A DNA stretch of 64,000 nt from Geomicrobium sediminis (GTDB lineage Bacteria; Bacillota; Bacilli; Bacillales; Marinococcaceae). The stretch is taken from contig NZ_JAFBEC010000007.1 of assembly GCF_016908595.1 (NCBI RefSeq), positions 62,001-126,000 of the forward strand, read 5' to 3'. A program made the position numbers and the translations under genes. A model generated the notes under the pieces. That model saw only the letters and a list, made by a program, of their open reading frames with translations, made no database searches and was not told the DNA's origin. Positions 35,999 to 44,300 of this stretch are shown here, one piece after another (the first letter of the stretch is position 1; each line of letters opens with the position of its first letter).

Positions 35999-37039
35999 CT
36001 AACGAGTAGTCTTTGGCAATGACAGAATATCGATCAATACGGCAAAACCTGTTTCAGAAATTCCAGCTCCAGCCCCAATGAGGGTAATCTCCCCGGACAG
36101 GTCACACGAATAGGTCACAGCGTTTGTTGCGCCTTCAATTTGTGCAAGTGGGTTGGTTTTATTTAAAAGAACAGGCTTTACTTCCCCTTTTACGATGCCT
36201 TGTTCATTTGTAATCGTTCCGAGGAGCTTCCACACTTGTTGCTGTTCAGTTGCTTTTCGAATGTCTTCTTGTTGTATGTTCGTAATCCCAGTCGTTGGTA
36301 CGTCTTCTCGTGTAAGATTTGCACCGAGCAAAACATTCGCTAATATAACGACCTTTCCTTGAACGTCATACCCTTCGACGTCATTTGTCGGATCTGCCTC
36401 AGCATACCCTTTCTCCTTCGCTTCTTCTAAACTTTCTGAATAGCTTCTTCCAGAGGCCATTGCTGTGAGCATATAATTGGTCGTACCGTTAAAAATTCCC
36501 GAAATCTTCGTAATATCATTGCCTTTTAGCGTCTCTAATGGCATACGAAGTGCCGGTGTTCCACTCATTACCGTTCCTTCAAAGAGAAGCGAAACACCGT
36601 TCTCATCTGCAAGTTGCTTTAACTCGTTGTAAGCTTTTACGATCGGACCTTTATTCGTCATCACAACGTGTTTCTTCGCTTGTAATGCCGCTTTTGTATG
36701 TGTAATCGCAGGCTCTCCAGTAACGACATCTGTGAATGTTAATTCAACAATCACGTCTGCATTCGTCTTTTGAATCGTTTCAACTGCACTTAAGCCTACA
36801 ATTGTTCCTGCTCGTTTTGGATAATGGTGCAACGTACCGTCAATATCTAAGCTCGCTTTAACATCTTGTAGGGAAAGTCCATCATCATGATGGACCGACC
36901 CTTTATACAAATCAGCAATTGAAACGATTGTGATTTTGCGGTTGTATTGTTCTTCTAATTGCTTTTTCTTCTGTTCGACGATCGTAAGAAAACCTTGACC
37001 GACGCCACCAAAACCGATAATGGCTACTTTTTGTTCCAT
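35999..37039 (-). CDS. Homoserine dehydrogenase, short form without ACT domain
   Basis: This enzyme interconverts aspartate semialdehyde and homoserine with NAD(P)H. The N-terminal nucleotide motif is GFGGVGQG, followed by MTNKGPIV. The catalytic domain contains FEGTVMSGTPALR, KISGIFNGTTNYML and EAKEKGYAEADPTNDVEGYD. At 346 residues it lacks the C-terminal ACT domain of the usual Gram-positive Hom (about 430 residues), so feedback control by threonine through ACT is absent. The ATG at 37039 is used (GGAG, 9 bases); the frame opens at TTG 37054. It lies 16 bases after the upstream gene, and the ALDH start is 15 bases after its stop. It is not next to thrC/thrB, which points to a specialised rather than biosynthetic copy. 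Confidence 0.87.
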   Translation of the reverse strand: MEQKVAIIGFGGVGQGFLTIVEQKKKQLEEQYNRKITIVSIADLYKGSVHHDDGLSLQDVKASLDIDGTLHHYPKRAGTIVGLSAVETIQKTNADVIVELTFTDVVTGEPAITHTKAALQAKKHVVMTNKGPIVKAYNELKQLADENGVSLLFEGTVMSGTPALRMPLETLKGNDITKISGIFNGTTNYMLTAMASGRSYSESLEEAKEKGYAEADPTNDVEGYDVQGKVVILANVLLGANLTREDVPTTGITNIQQEDIRKATEQQQVWKLLGTITNEQGIVKGEVKPVLLNKTNPLAQIEGATNAVTYSCDLSGEITLIGAGAGISETGFAVLIDILSLPKTTR

Positions 37040-37055
37040 GTGTTTACACTCCAAT

Positions 37056-38249
37056 TCACTGTTTAACTGTTAATGCTTTTAACGCCATTTCGAGATCTTC
37101 TTTCAAATCTTCGAAATCTTCAATACCAGCTGAATAGCGAATGAGTCCATCTGGAATCCCGAGCGCTTTACGTTCTTCTGGTGTTGATTCTACATGACTT
37201 GTCGTTCTTGCTGGACCGACGGTTGTTTCTACAGCACCGAGGTTTGCCGCACGATTGGCATATTTTAATTTCGGTAACATCACTTTCACTGCATCCATCC
37301 CTCCGACGAGTGAAAAACTAAACATGCCACCAAACCCTCTCATTTGTTGCTTTGCGATGTCATGATTTGGATGATCCTTTAAGCCTGGGTAAAAAACGTT
37401 TTCAACCATCGGGTGTTTCTTTAAATATTCCGCTAATTTTGTCGCGTTTTCGGTTTGTTTGTAAACACGTAAATGCAACGTTTTCATACCACGAATGAGT
37501 AAATATGCAGCCATCGGGTCTAGTGTAGCACCGTTGATTTCCCGGTAATGATACACTTCTTCTACGAGCGCTTTACTGCCTACAAGCACGCCTCCAAGTG
37601 CATCAGCGTGACCACCGAGAAACTTCGTCGCTGAATGAAGGACCAAATCAGCACCAAGTTGCAACGGGTTTTGTAAAATTGGTGTTGCAAACGTGTTGTC
37701 TACGATCACGAGTGCATTGTGATTTTTGGCAACGTCAGCAATTCGCTCAATATCTGTAATTTTCACAGTAGGATTCGTCGGTGTTTCTAAATAAACGATG
37801 CTACAGCCTTTTTCAATTTCTTCGATCATATGCTCATGATCGCCGGTTTCACAAAGCGTAATATCAATGTTTAACCGTGGCAAAAACTCACTAAAGATTT
37901 TATTCGTTCCACCGTACGTATCTTTAATACTTACGACTCGATCCCCTGGTCGTAAAAACGTTAATAACGTGTTGCTAATTGCCGCCATACCCGTTGAAAA
38001 GCTCGTTGCTGCTTCAGCGCCTTCCAACTCTTTCACTTTATCCTCGAAACTTGAAACCGTAGGATTTGTATTTCGCCCATAAATGTGACCTTCCGCTTGA
38101 CCGACTGCCACTTCATACCAATAATCTAAATCGTCATACGTGTAAGCAACGCTATGAACGACTGGCACTTGGCTTGCGCCGTGCACTCTGTACTTCTCTT
38201 CGCCTGCCCAAACCGTCTCTGTCGCTAACTTTGGCTGTCTTTCTTTCAT
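37056..38249 (-). CDS. Cystathionine gamma-synthase/lyase-family PLP enzyme
   Basis: This is a fold-type-I PLP enzyme of the Cys/Met-metabolism family, 397 residues. The PLP-binding Lys lies in SATKFLGGHADALGG; other marks are YGRNTNPT, FSTGMAAIS, YLETPTNPT and VDNTFATP. Reaction type (gamma-synthase, methionine gamma-lyase or O-acylhomoserine sulfhydrylase) cannot be decided from these motifs. First gene of the four-gene operon with hom, ALDH and the DoeA-like hydrolase. No SAM riboswitch or T box is seen upstream, unlike most methionine genes of Bacillus. The ATG follows GGGGAGAGGG. Confidence 0.87.
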   Translation of the reverse strand: MKERQPKLATETVWAGEEKYRVHGASQVPVVHSVAYTYDDLDYWYEVAVGQAEGHIYGRNTNPTVSSFEDKVKELEGAEAATSFSTGMAAISNTLLTFLRPGDRVVSIKDTYGGTNKIFSEFLPRLNIDITLCETGDHEHMIEEIEKGCSIVYLETPTNPTVKITDIERIADVAKNHNALVIVDNTFATPILQNPLQLGADLVLHSATKFLGGHADALGGVLVGSKALVEEVYHYREINGATLDPMAAYLLIRGMKTLHLRVYKQTENATKLAEYLKKHPMVENVFYPGLKDHPNHDIAKQQMRGFGGMFSFSLVGGMDAVKVMLPKLKYANRAANLGAVETTVGPARTTSHVESTPEERKALGIPDGLIRYSAGIEDFEDLKEDLEMALKALTVKQ

Positions 38250-38312
38250 AATCCCTCTCCCCTTCGTATGGATGTTACAAAAAATTTAAGTTTTCTGTAA
38301 AAAAGAGCGTAA

Positions 38313-38346
38313 GAAAAGAGGACGACGGAAAACGTCACCTCTTTTT
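38313..38346. terminator. Terminator of kapB
   Basis: AAAAGAGG and GACG pair with CGTC and CCTCTTTT around a short loop, with one internal mismatch; T-rich on both strands. Confidence 0.75.
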
Positions 38347-38373
38347 TGGATGCTCATGTATAAAATTATCGCG

Positions 38374-38805
38374 TTACTTTTCGTATCTTGTTTGCAATTC
38401 TTTTAAACTCGAAAGCGCTTTTTCACCAAATTCATCTTCCCGTTTTTCCATTTTGGAAATTTCGGCTTCTACCGCTTCATGCAAACTTTCTTCATAAGAA
38501 GGAAGATCATCTGAATAGGCTTTGACGGTAACCGTTGGCACCCATGCCTTTTCTAAATATGCAAGTGCGTTTCTTTGATGAAATAGTGGTACATTTGTTT
38601 CAAATCCTTGATGAAGGTCTCCTTGCATCGGATGCTTTTTGACTGCTTTTACTTGAAGAAGTGTTCGTTCGCCACGTTCTTCAACAACTTCTCCGATATA
38701 GATCCCTGTTTTGTACTTACCGGTTACGTACACCCCATCACTCCCTTCAAACCAACTATAGGAAAATTCAATTCTATCATACGTGATCTTTTCTATATTG
38801 TTCAA
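38374..38805 (-). CDS. kapB: Kinase-associated protein B (KapB)
   Basis: KapB supports signalling by the sensor kinase KinB in the sporulation phosphorelay. The 143-residue protein shows the family core: VTGKYKTGIYIGEVVEERGE, VKAVKKHPMQGDLH, VPLFHQRNALAYLEKAWVP and a C-terminal SYEESLHEAVEAE. The B. subtilis protein is described as a lipoprotein, but no signal peptide or lipobox Cys is present here, so this version should be cytoplasmic. The start is TTG with only a weak AAGAAG site. It is divergent from the FUSC transporter gene. Confidence 0.85.
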   Translation of the reverse strand: MNNIEKITYDRIEFSYSWFEGSDGVYVTGKYKTGIYIGEVVEERGERTLLQVKAVKKHPMQGDLHQGFETNVPLFHQRNALAYLEKAWVPTVTVKAYSDDLPSYEESLHEAVEAEISKMEKREDEFGEKALSSLKELQTRYEK

Positions 38806-38890
38806 GAGCTTCTTTTAAATTCGTGCATAATTATTTTTTTCCGTTGCATACTAACTGTAAAAATTTGAAAAAGATTGAAGGATGAACGGC

Positions 38891-39829
38891 ATGTCACTAT
38901 TCTTTTTGCGTAGCTCAAAGCGACTGATTAAACTCTTGACGTCCATGACTTTTAGCCTTTTGCTTTGTCATCTTCTCTCAATTCCGCCGTTATTTGCGAT
39001 CGTAACGACTTGCTTTGCCCTTGAGAATACGAGCTTTGACGCCGTTCGTAACGGAGCTGTTCGCCTCGGGTCTGCTCTTGTTGGTGCCGGCTTTGCCCTC
39101 GTCTTCTATTTTATTCTCGGAGCTCATCCGCTCATGTATGCCAGTGTTGTGATCGTCATCATTCTCATCATGAACGTGTTCGTCTATAAACGATTTACGA
39201 TGATCGCATCCATCACAGCCTTTGCCATTATGCCTTCCATGTTTGATCATCATTTAGAATTTTATAGTGAACGAGTGATGAGTTCTATGATTGGAATTAT
39301 GGTTTCAACCGTTGTGAACATGTATGTGTTACCGAATAATTTCATGCCTGAACTACGAAATAAATATGAACGATTAATCGAGCAAGCATCAATCATTTCA
39401 CCGCTCAACTCATCCACGAAGAAATTGATTCAAAAGCGCTTGAATGAGTTCGAACGCATGGCTGCAAAACAAAAAAAACAATGGCGGTTGCGTCCTGGTA
39501 ACGCAGATGAGACGAGACAATTACGATACTTTGAGCATCAAAAACGTTTCCTAGCTGAACTTTTTCAACAGCAATTTTCATTTAGTGAGCAGACGACTAC
39601 ACCATACATTGTACAATTTATTATGCGTCTTCCTGCTCATTACAGGAAATTAGGACGAGCTGAACGGCGGAAGCTATTGCACTGGCTTGATACGATTGCC
39701 CCGAAAATTCCTGCCGATTTCAAAGTGAATTACGAGTATGTTATGCAGCTTTTGTTTGTCTTGGACCGTCCTTCTTATTTACATACGTTCCAACATGACA
39801 ACCAACAGAAAAAGCACGTAAAAGCGTGA
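38891..39829 (+). CDS. FUSC/ArAE-family membrane protein (aromatic-acid exporter type)
   Basis: The 312-residue protein has an N-terminal membrane domain of about five helices (residues 10-145) and a basic cytoplasmic C-terminal domain, the YqjA/DUF939-type layout of the aromatic acid exporter family. The segment AVRLGSALVGAGFALVFYF fits the FUSC pattern. The substrate is unknown. The ATG at 38891 has GAAGGA 8 bases upstream; the ATG at 38882 is too close to it. A terminator overlaps its stop. Confidence 0.8.
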   Translation: MSLFFLRSSKRLIKLLTSMTFSLLLCHLLSIPPLFAIVTTCFALENTSFDAVRNGAVRLGSALVGAGFALVFYFILGAHPLMYASVVIVIILIMNVFVYKRFTMIASITAFAIMPSMFDHHLEFYSERVMSSMIGIMVSTVVNMYVLPNNFMPELRNKYERLIEQASIISPLNSSTKKLIQKRLNEFERMAAKQKKQWRLRPGNADETRQLRYFEHQKRFLAELFQQQFSFSEQTTTPYIVQFIMRLPAHYRKLGRAERRKLLHWLDTIAPKIPADFKVNYEYVMQLLFVLDRPSYLHTFQHDNQQKKHVKA

Positions 39830-39845
39830 ATTCGCTTTTACGTGC
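39814..39845. terminator. Bidirectional terminator between fusc-like gene and gltD
   Basis: GCACGTAAAAGCG pairs perfectly with CGCTTTTACGTGC; the stop codon of the FUSC-type gene lies in the loop. Confidence 0.8.
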
Positions 39846-39857
39846 ATGATTAACTTT

Positions 39858-41345
39858 TTATACTAGAATCGTAGACCCCATTAAATATCGATCCACTTCA
39901 CGTGCTGCTTCTCTTCCTTCATGAATCGCCCAAACGACAAGGCTTTGACCGCGACGATTATCACCTGCAGCATAGACACTCGGTACGCTCGTACTGTATT
40001 GACCATATTCTGCCTCAACCGTACCTCGATTTGTCGTCTTCACACCCATTTGTTCAAGAAGCTCTCGTTCAGGCCCGGTAAACCCAATCGCTAATAGCAC
40101 GAGATCCGCATCCCAAACTTTTTCAGATCCAGGTATTGGTTTACGTAGTTTTTGTCCGTTTTCAAACACTGTTTCTGCTTGTACGGCTTCAAGACCGACT
40201 AAAACACCATCATCATCAGTCACAAAACGAGTCGTTAACCATTGGTACGCTCTAGGATCTTCTCCGTAAACGGCTTCTGCTTCTTTATGTCCGTCTTCTT
40301 TCGCAAACGTTAACGGAAATAATGGCCACGGGTTTCCATCATTACGCGTTTCACCTTTGATTTTGTTAATATCAAATTGTGCAATTGACTTCGCACCGTG
40401 ACGTACAGATGTTGTAATACAATCCACACCTGTGTCACCGCCTCCGATCACGATGACATTTTTGCCAGCAGCAGAAATGTATTGACCGTCTTCATGCTTT
40501 GAATCGAGCAATGACTTCGTGTTTTGCGTTAAGAAGTCCATCGCAAAATGAACACCCTTAGCATCATGCCCCGGCACATCACTAACTCCACGTGGTACCT
40601 GTGCTCCAGTACACAAAATCACCGCAGAATAGTCATTGTTCAATTGTTCCCAAGAAATCGCTTCACCGATGTTAACGTTTGTCTTAAACGTAATGCCTTC
40701 TTCCTCTAAAATACGAACGCGTCTCATGACAGTTTCGTAAGGAAGTTTGACGTCAGGAATTCCGTACGTTAATAGACCACCAACACGATCTTCTTTTTCA
40801 TAAACAACGACAGTGTGACCGACTTTATTAAGTTGGGCTGCTGCTGCAAGTCCAGCAGGTCCTGAACCAATAACGGCGACACGCTTTCCTGTTCTCTTGC
40901 GAGGTGGCTTCGCTTTAATCCACCCTTCTTTAAACCCATTTTCAACGATTTGCCATTCAATTGATTTAATCGTAACCGCATCGTCATCAATGGCAACTGT
41001 ACAAGAACCTTCACAAGGTGCTGGACATACTTTACCCGTGAATTCTGGGAAATTATTCGTTTTGTGCAAACGTTCTAACGCATCTTTCCAGCGGCCGTGA
41101 TAGACGAGATCGTTCCATTCAGGAATTAAGTTGTACACTGGACAACCAATTTCATCTGAACCAGGAACGTTCGTTCCTGCTTGGCAAAAAGGAATCCCGC
41201 AATCCATACATCGTGAAGCTTGCTGCTCAATGTCGGACTTTGGTGGTGTTACATGGATGTCTTGCCAATCTTGAACACGATCACGAGGATCACGTTTTTT
41301 AGGTACCTGTCGTTCAATTTCCATAAATCCAGTCGCTTTACCCAT
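39858..41345 (-). CDS. gltD: Glutamate synthase (NADPH) small subunit
   Basis: This is the electron-input subunit of GOGAT, passing NADPH electrons via FAD and Fe-S centres to GltB. It has 495 residues. N-terminal Cys clusters (CMDCGIPFCQ; CPVYN; CPAPCEGSC) bind two 4Fe-4S clusters. The FAD fold is marked by VIGSGPAGLAAA and the NADPH fold by VIGGGDTGVDC; AAGDNRRGQSLVVWAI is near the end. The ATG has AGGAGGGG upstream, 27 bases after the gltB stop, forming the gltBD operon. Confidence 0.97.
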   Translation of the reverse strand: MGKATGFMEIERQVPKKRDPRDRVQDWQDIHVTPPKSDIEQQASRCMDCGIPFCQAGTNVPGSDEIGCPVYNLIPEWNDLVYHGRWKDALERLHKTNNFPEFTGKVCPAPCEGSCTVAIDDDAVTIKSIEWQIVENGFKEGWIKAKPPRKRTGKRVAVIGSGPAGLAAAAQLNKVGHTVVVYEKEDRVGGLLTYGIPDVKLPYETVMRRVRILEEEGITFKTNVNIGEAISWEQLNNDYSAVILCTGAQVPRGVSDVPGHDAKGVHFAMDFLTQNTKSLLDSKHEDGQYISAAGKNVIVIGGGDTGVDCITTSVRHGAKSIAQFDINKIKGETRNDGNPWPLFPLTFAKEDGHKEAEAVYGEDPRAYQWLTTRFVTDDDGVLVGLEAVQAETVFENGQKLRKPIPGSEKVWDADLVLLAIGFTGPERELLEQMGVKTTNRGTVEAEYGQYSTSVPSVYAAGDNRRGQSLVVWAIHEGREAAREVDRYLMGSTILV

Positions 41346-41372
41346 CGTTTCCCCTCCTGTTCAAAACCGTGA

Positions 41373-44300
41373 TTACTTAACCACTGCTTTCGCTCGCTTG
41401 CTTTCATCAAAAGCGGCCATAACCGCTTCCTCTTCAGAAATACCTTCTTTAATCGACGTATCAATCGCTTTTAACATGTTGCGATAATCTGTCGGAATTA
41501 CTTTAACAAAGTGCGTTTTTTCTTCATCCCAATTCGCTAAAATGCGATTACCGATCGGGCTTTTCGTGTGTTCTACATGTGCTATGATAAGCGTTTTTAG
41601 CTCATCTTCGTCATGTTGTTCTAATTGATCAAGCTCGACGAGTTCACGGTTGCAGTGAGCTTCAAACGAGACTTTTGGATTGTACACATAACTCACACCA
41701 CCAGACATACCAGCAGCATAGTTTTTACCTGTGTCACCTAATACAACGACCGTTCCACCTGTCATGTACTCTAAAGCGTGATCACCGACACCTTCGACGA
41801 CAACTTTTGCACCACTATTTCGAACACAAAAACGTTCTCCGGCGATTCCAGAAATATACGCTTCACCACTCGTAGCACCGTAAAGCGATGTGTTACCAAC
41901 GATGATATTTTTTTCAGGTTCAAGTGGCGCATCTTCGTGAGGATGGACGTAAATCTTACCTCCAGATAAACCTTTGCCAATATAGTCGTTGCTATCGCCT
42001 ACTAGGCGTAGCGTCATTCCTTTAGGAACAAACGCTCCAAAACTTTGTCCAGCAGAACCTGTAAACGTTAAGTCGAGCGTATCTTCTGGCAAACCTTCTG
42101 CTCCGTAGCGCTTCGTAATCATACTTCCAATGACCGTTCCAACCGCCCGGTTAATACTCCAAACTGGGAAGGAGCGTTTTAACGGCGTTTTATTTTCAAT
42201 TGCTGGTAAGCAGCTGTCCATGAGCATTGTCGTATCGAGTGATTCACCGACAAGGTGCTCTTGCTCACTCGTTCCAAAATGTGCCGATTGATTTTCAGGA
42301 TTCGGACGATATAAAAGCGATCGTAAATCAAGTTGCTTCGCTTTTTTGCCAATAACATCGTCACGTTGCTCGAGTAGATCTGCGCGTCCAATCATGTCAT
42401 CAATTTTCGTAAAACCGAGCTCTGCCATTAATTCGCGCATTTCTTCAGCGATGAACGTCATAAAGTTTACGACATGTTCAGGATCACCTGCGAACTTCTT
42501 ACGCAGTTCAGGGTTTTGCGTTGCAATTCCGACAGGACACGTATCAATATGACAAACACGCATCATGACACATCCGAGCACAACGAGCGGTGCTGTCGAA
42601 AGTGCATACTCTTCTGCACCGAGAAGTGTTGCGACCACTAAGTCGCGACCTGTCATCATTTTCCCGTCCGTTTCTAACTTAATACGGTTGCGAAGTCCAT
42701 TCATTACTAACGTTTGATGAGCATCTGCCAAGCCAATCTCCCAAGGTAGACCGGTATGTTTAATGGACGTCTTTGCAGCCGCGCCTGTACCGCCGTCATA
42801 ACCACTGATGACGATTCCATCCGCACGGCCTTTCGCAACACCTGCAGCAATCGTACCGACTCCCGTACCTGAAACGAGCTTTACGCTTATCCGTGCATCA
42901 GGATTCGAATGTTTTAAATCATGGATTAATTGCGCCAAATCTTCAATTGAATAAATATCATGATGTGGTGGTGGTGAAATTAAGCCAACTCCTGCTGTCG
43001 TTCCACGCACTTTTGCTACCCAAGGGTACACTTTATTGCCTGGTAATTGTCCACCTTCACCCGGCTTTGCACCTTGCGCTACTTTAATTTGTATTTCATC
43101 AGCATTGACTAAATAATGACTCGTCACACCAAATCGTCCAGAAGCTACTTGCTTGATTGCACTTCGCCTTAAATCACCATTGTCATCCACTGTAAAACGA
43201 TCCGGATCTTCGCCACCTTCACCAGTGTTCGATCTTCCTCCGATTCGGTTCATGGCAATTGCAAGCGCCTCATGTGCTTCTTTAGAGATCGAGCCAAATG
43301 ACATCGCTCCTGTTTTAAAGCGTTTAAAAATCTCTTCAACAGGTTCAACTTCATGAAGCTGTACACTTGGACGATCTTTCTTTAATTTAAGCAATCCACG
43401 TAACGTCGTTTGCTTTTTCTCTTGTTCATTAATTGACTTGCTATATGATTGATAAAGTTTGTGGTCATTCGTTCGACAAGCATGTTGCAACATATGAATC
43501 GTGTGCGGATTGTATTGATGTTCTTCTCCATCTCGTCGCCACTGATGATCGTCACCTTCTTCAAGCGTCAATTGATCATGCTCAAGTTTACGGTAAGCGG
43601 TCGTGTGACGCGTAATGGCATCATTTGCAATCGTTTGTAAATCAATGCCACCAATTCTTGTAGGCGTCCATGTAAAGTGTTGATCAATCACTTCTTTTGA
43701 AATTCCAATCGCTTCAAAAATCTGTGCACCACGATAACTTTGGATCGTACTAATACCCATTTTTGAGAGAACTTTCATCATGCCTTTTGTAGCTGATTTA
43801 ATGTATTTCGACACGGCTTCAACATAGGAATGCGTTTTAAGATCATCACTTCGAATTAACCCTTCTAACGAATCGAAAATCAAATACGGGTTAATTACTT
43901 CTGCACCGTAACCGAGCAACACACAATAATGGTGTACTTCACTTGCTTCGCCTGTTTCAACGAGAATGCTTACTTTCGTGCGATTCCCCGTGCGAATGAG
44001 GTAATGGTGCAAACTTGAAACGGCTAGCAACATCGGAATTGGCACAGCAGAACTACTCACGAGTTTATCGCTTAATACTAGCAACGTTATGTCATCATGT
44101 AACGCTTGATCAGCTTCTTTATGAATTTGTGAAAGTGCTTGTTCAATACCGCTACCATCACGAGACGGCTCAAACGTCGTTGAAATCGTCACCGCATGTA
44201 GACCCGGTTCGTCACAATGAATGAGCTTTGCCATCTCTTCATTTGTGACGAGTGGGGTATCCAAATAGATATGCCTTGCGTTTTCTTTTGTCGGATGTAA

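Noticed and set aside
38250-38373. SAM riboswitch upstream of the CGS-family gene
   Set aside because: The 120-base region holds the kapB terminator and no S-box helices or conserved core.
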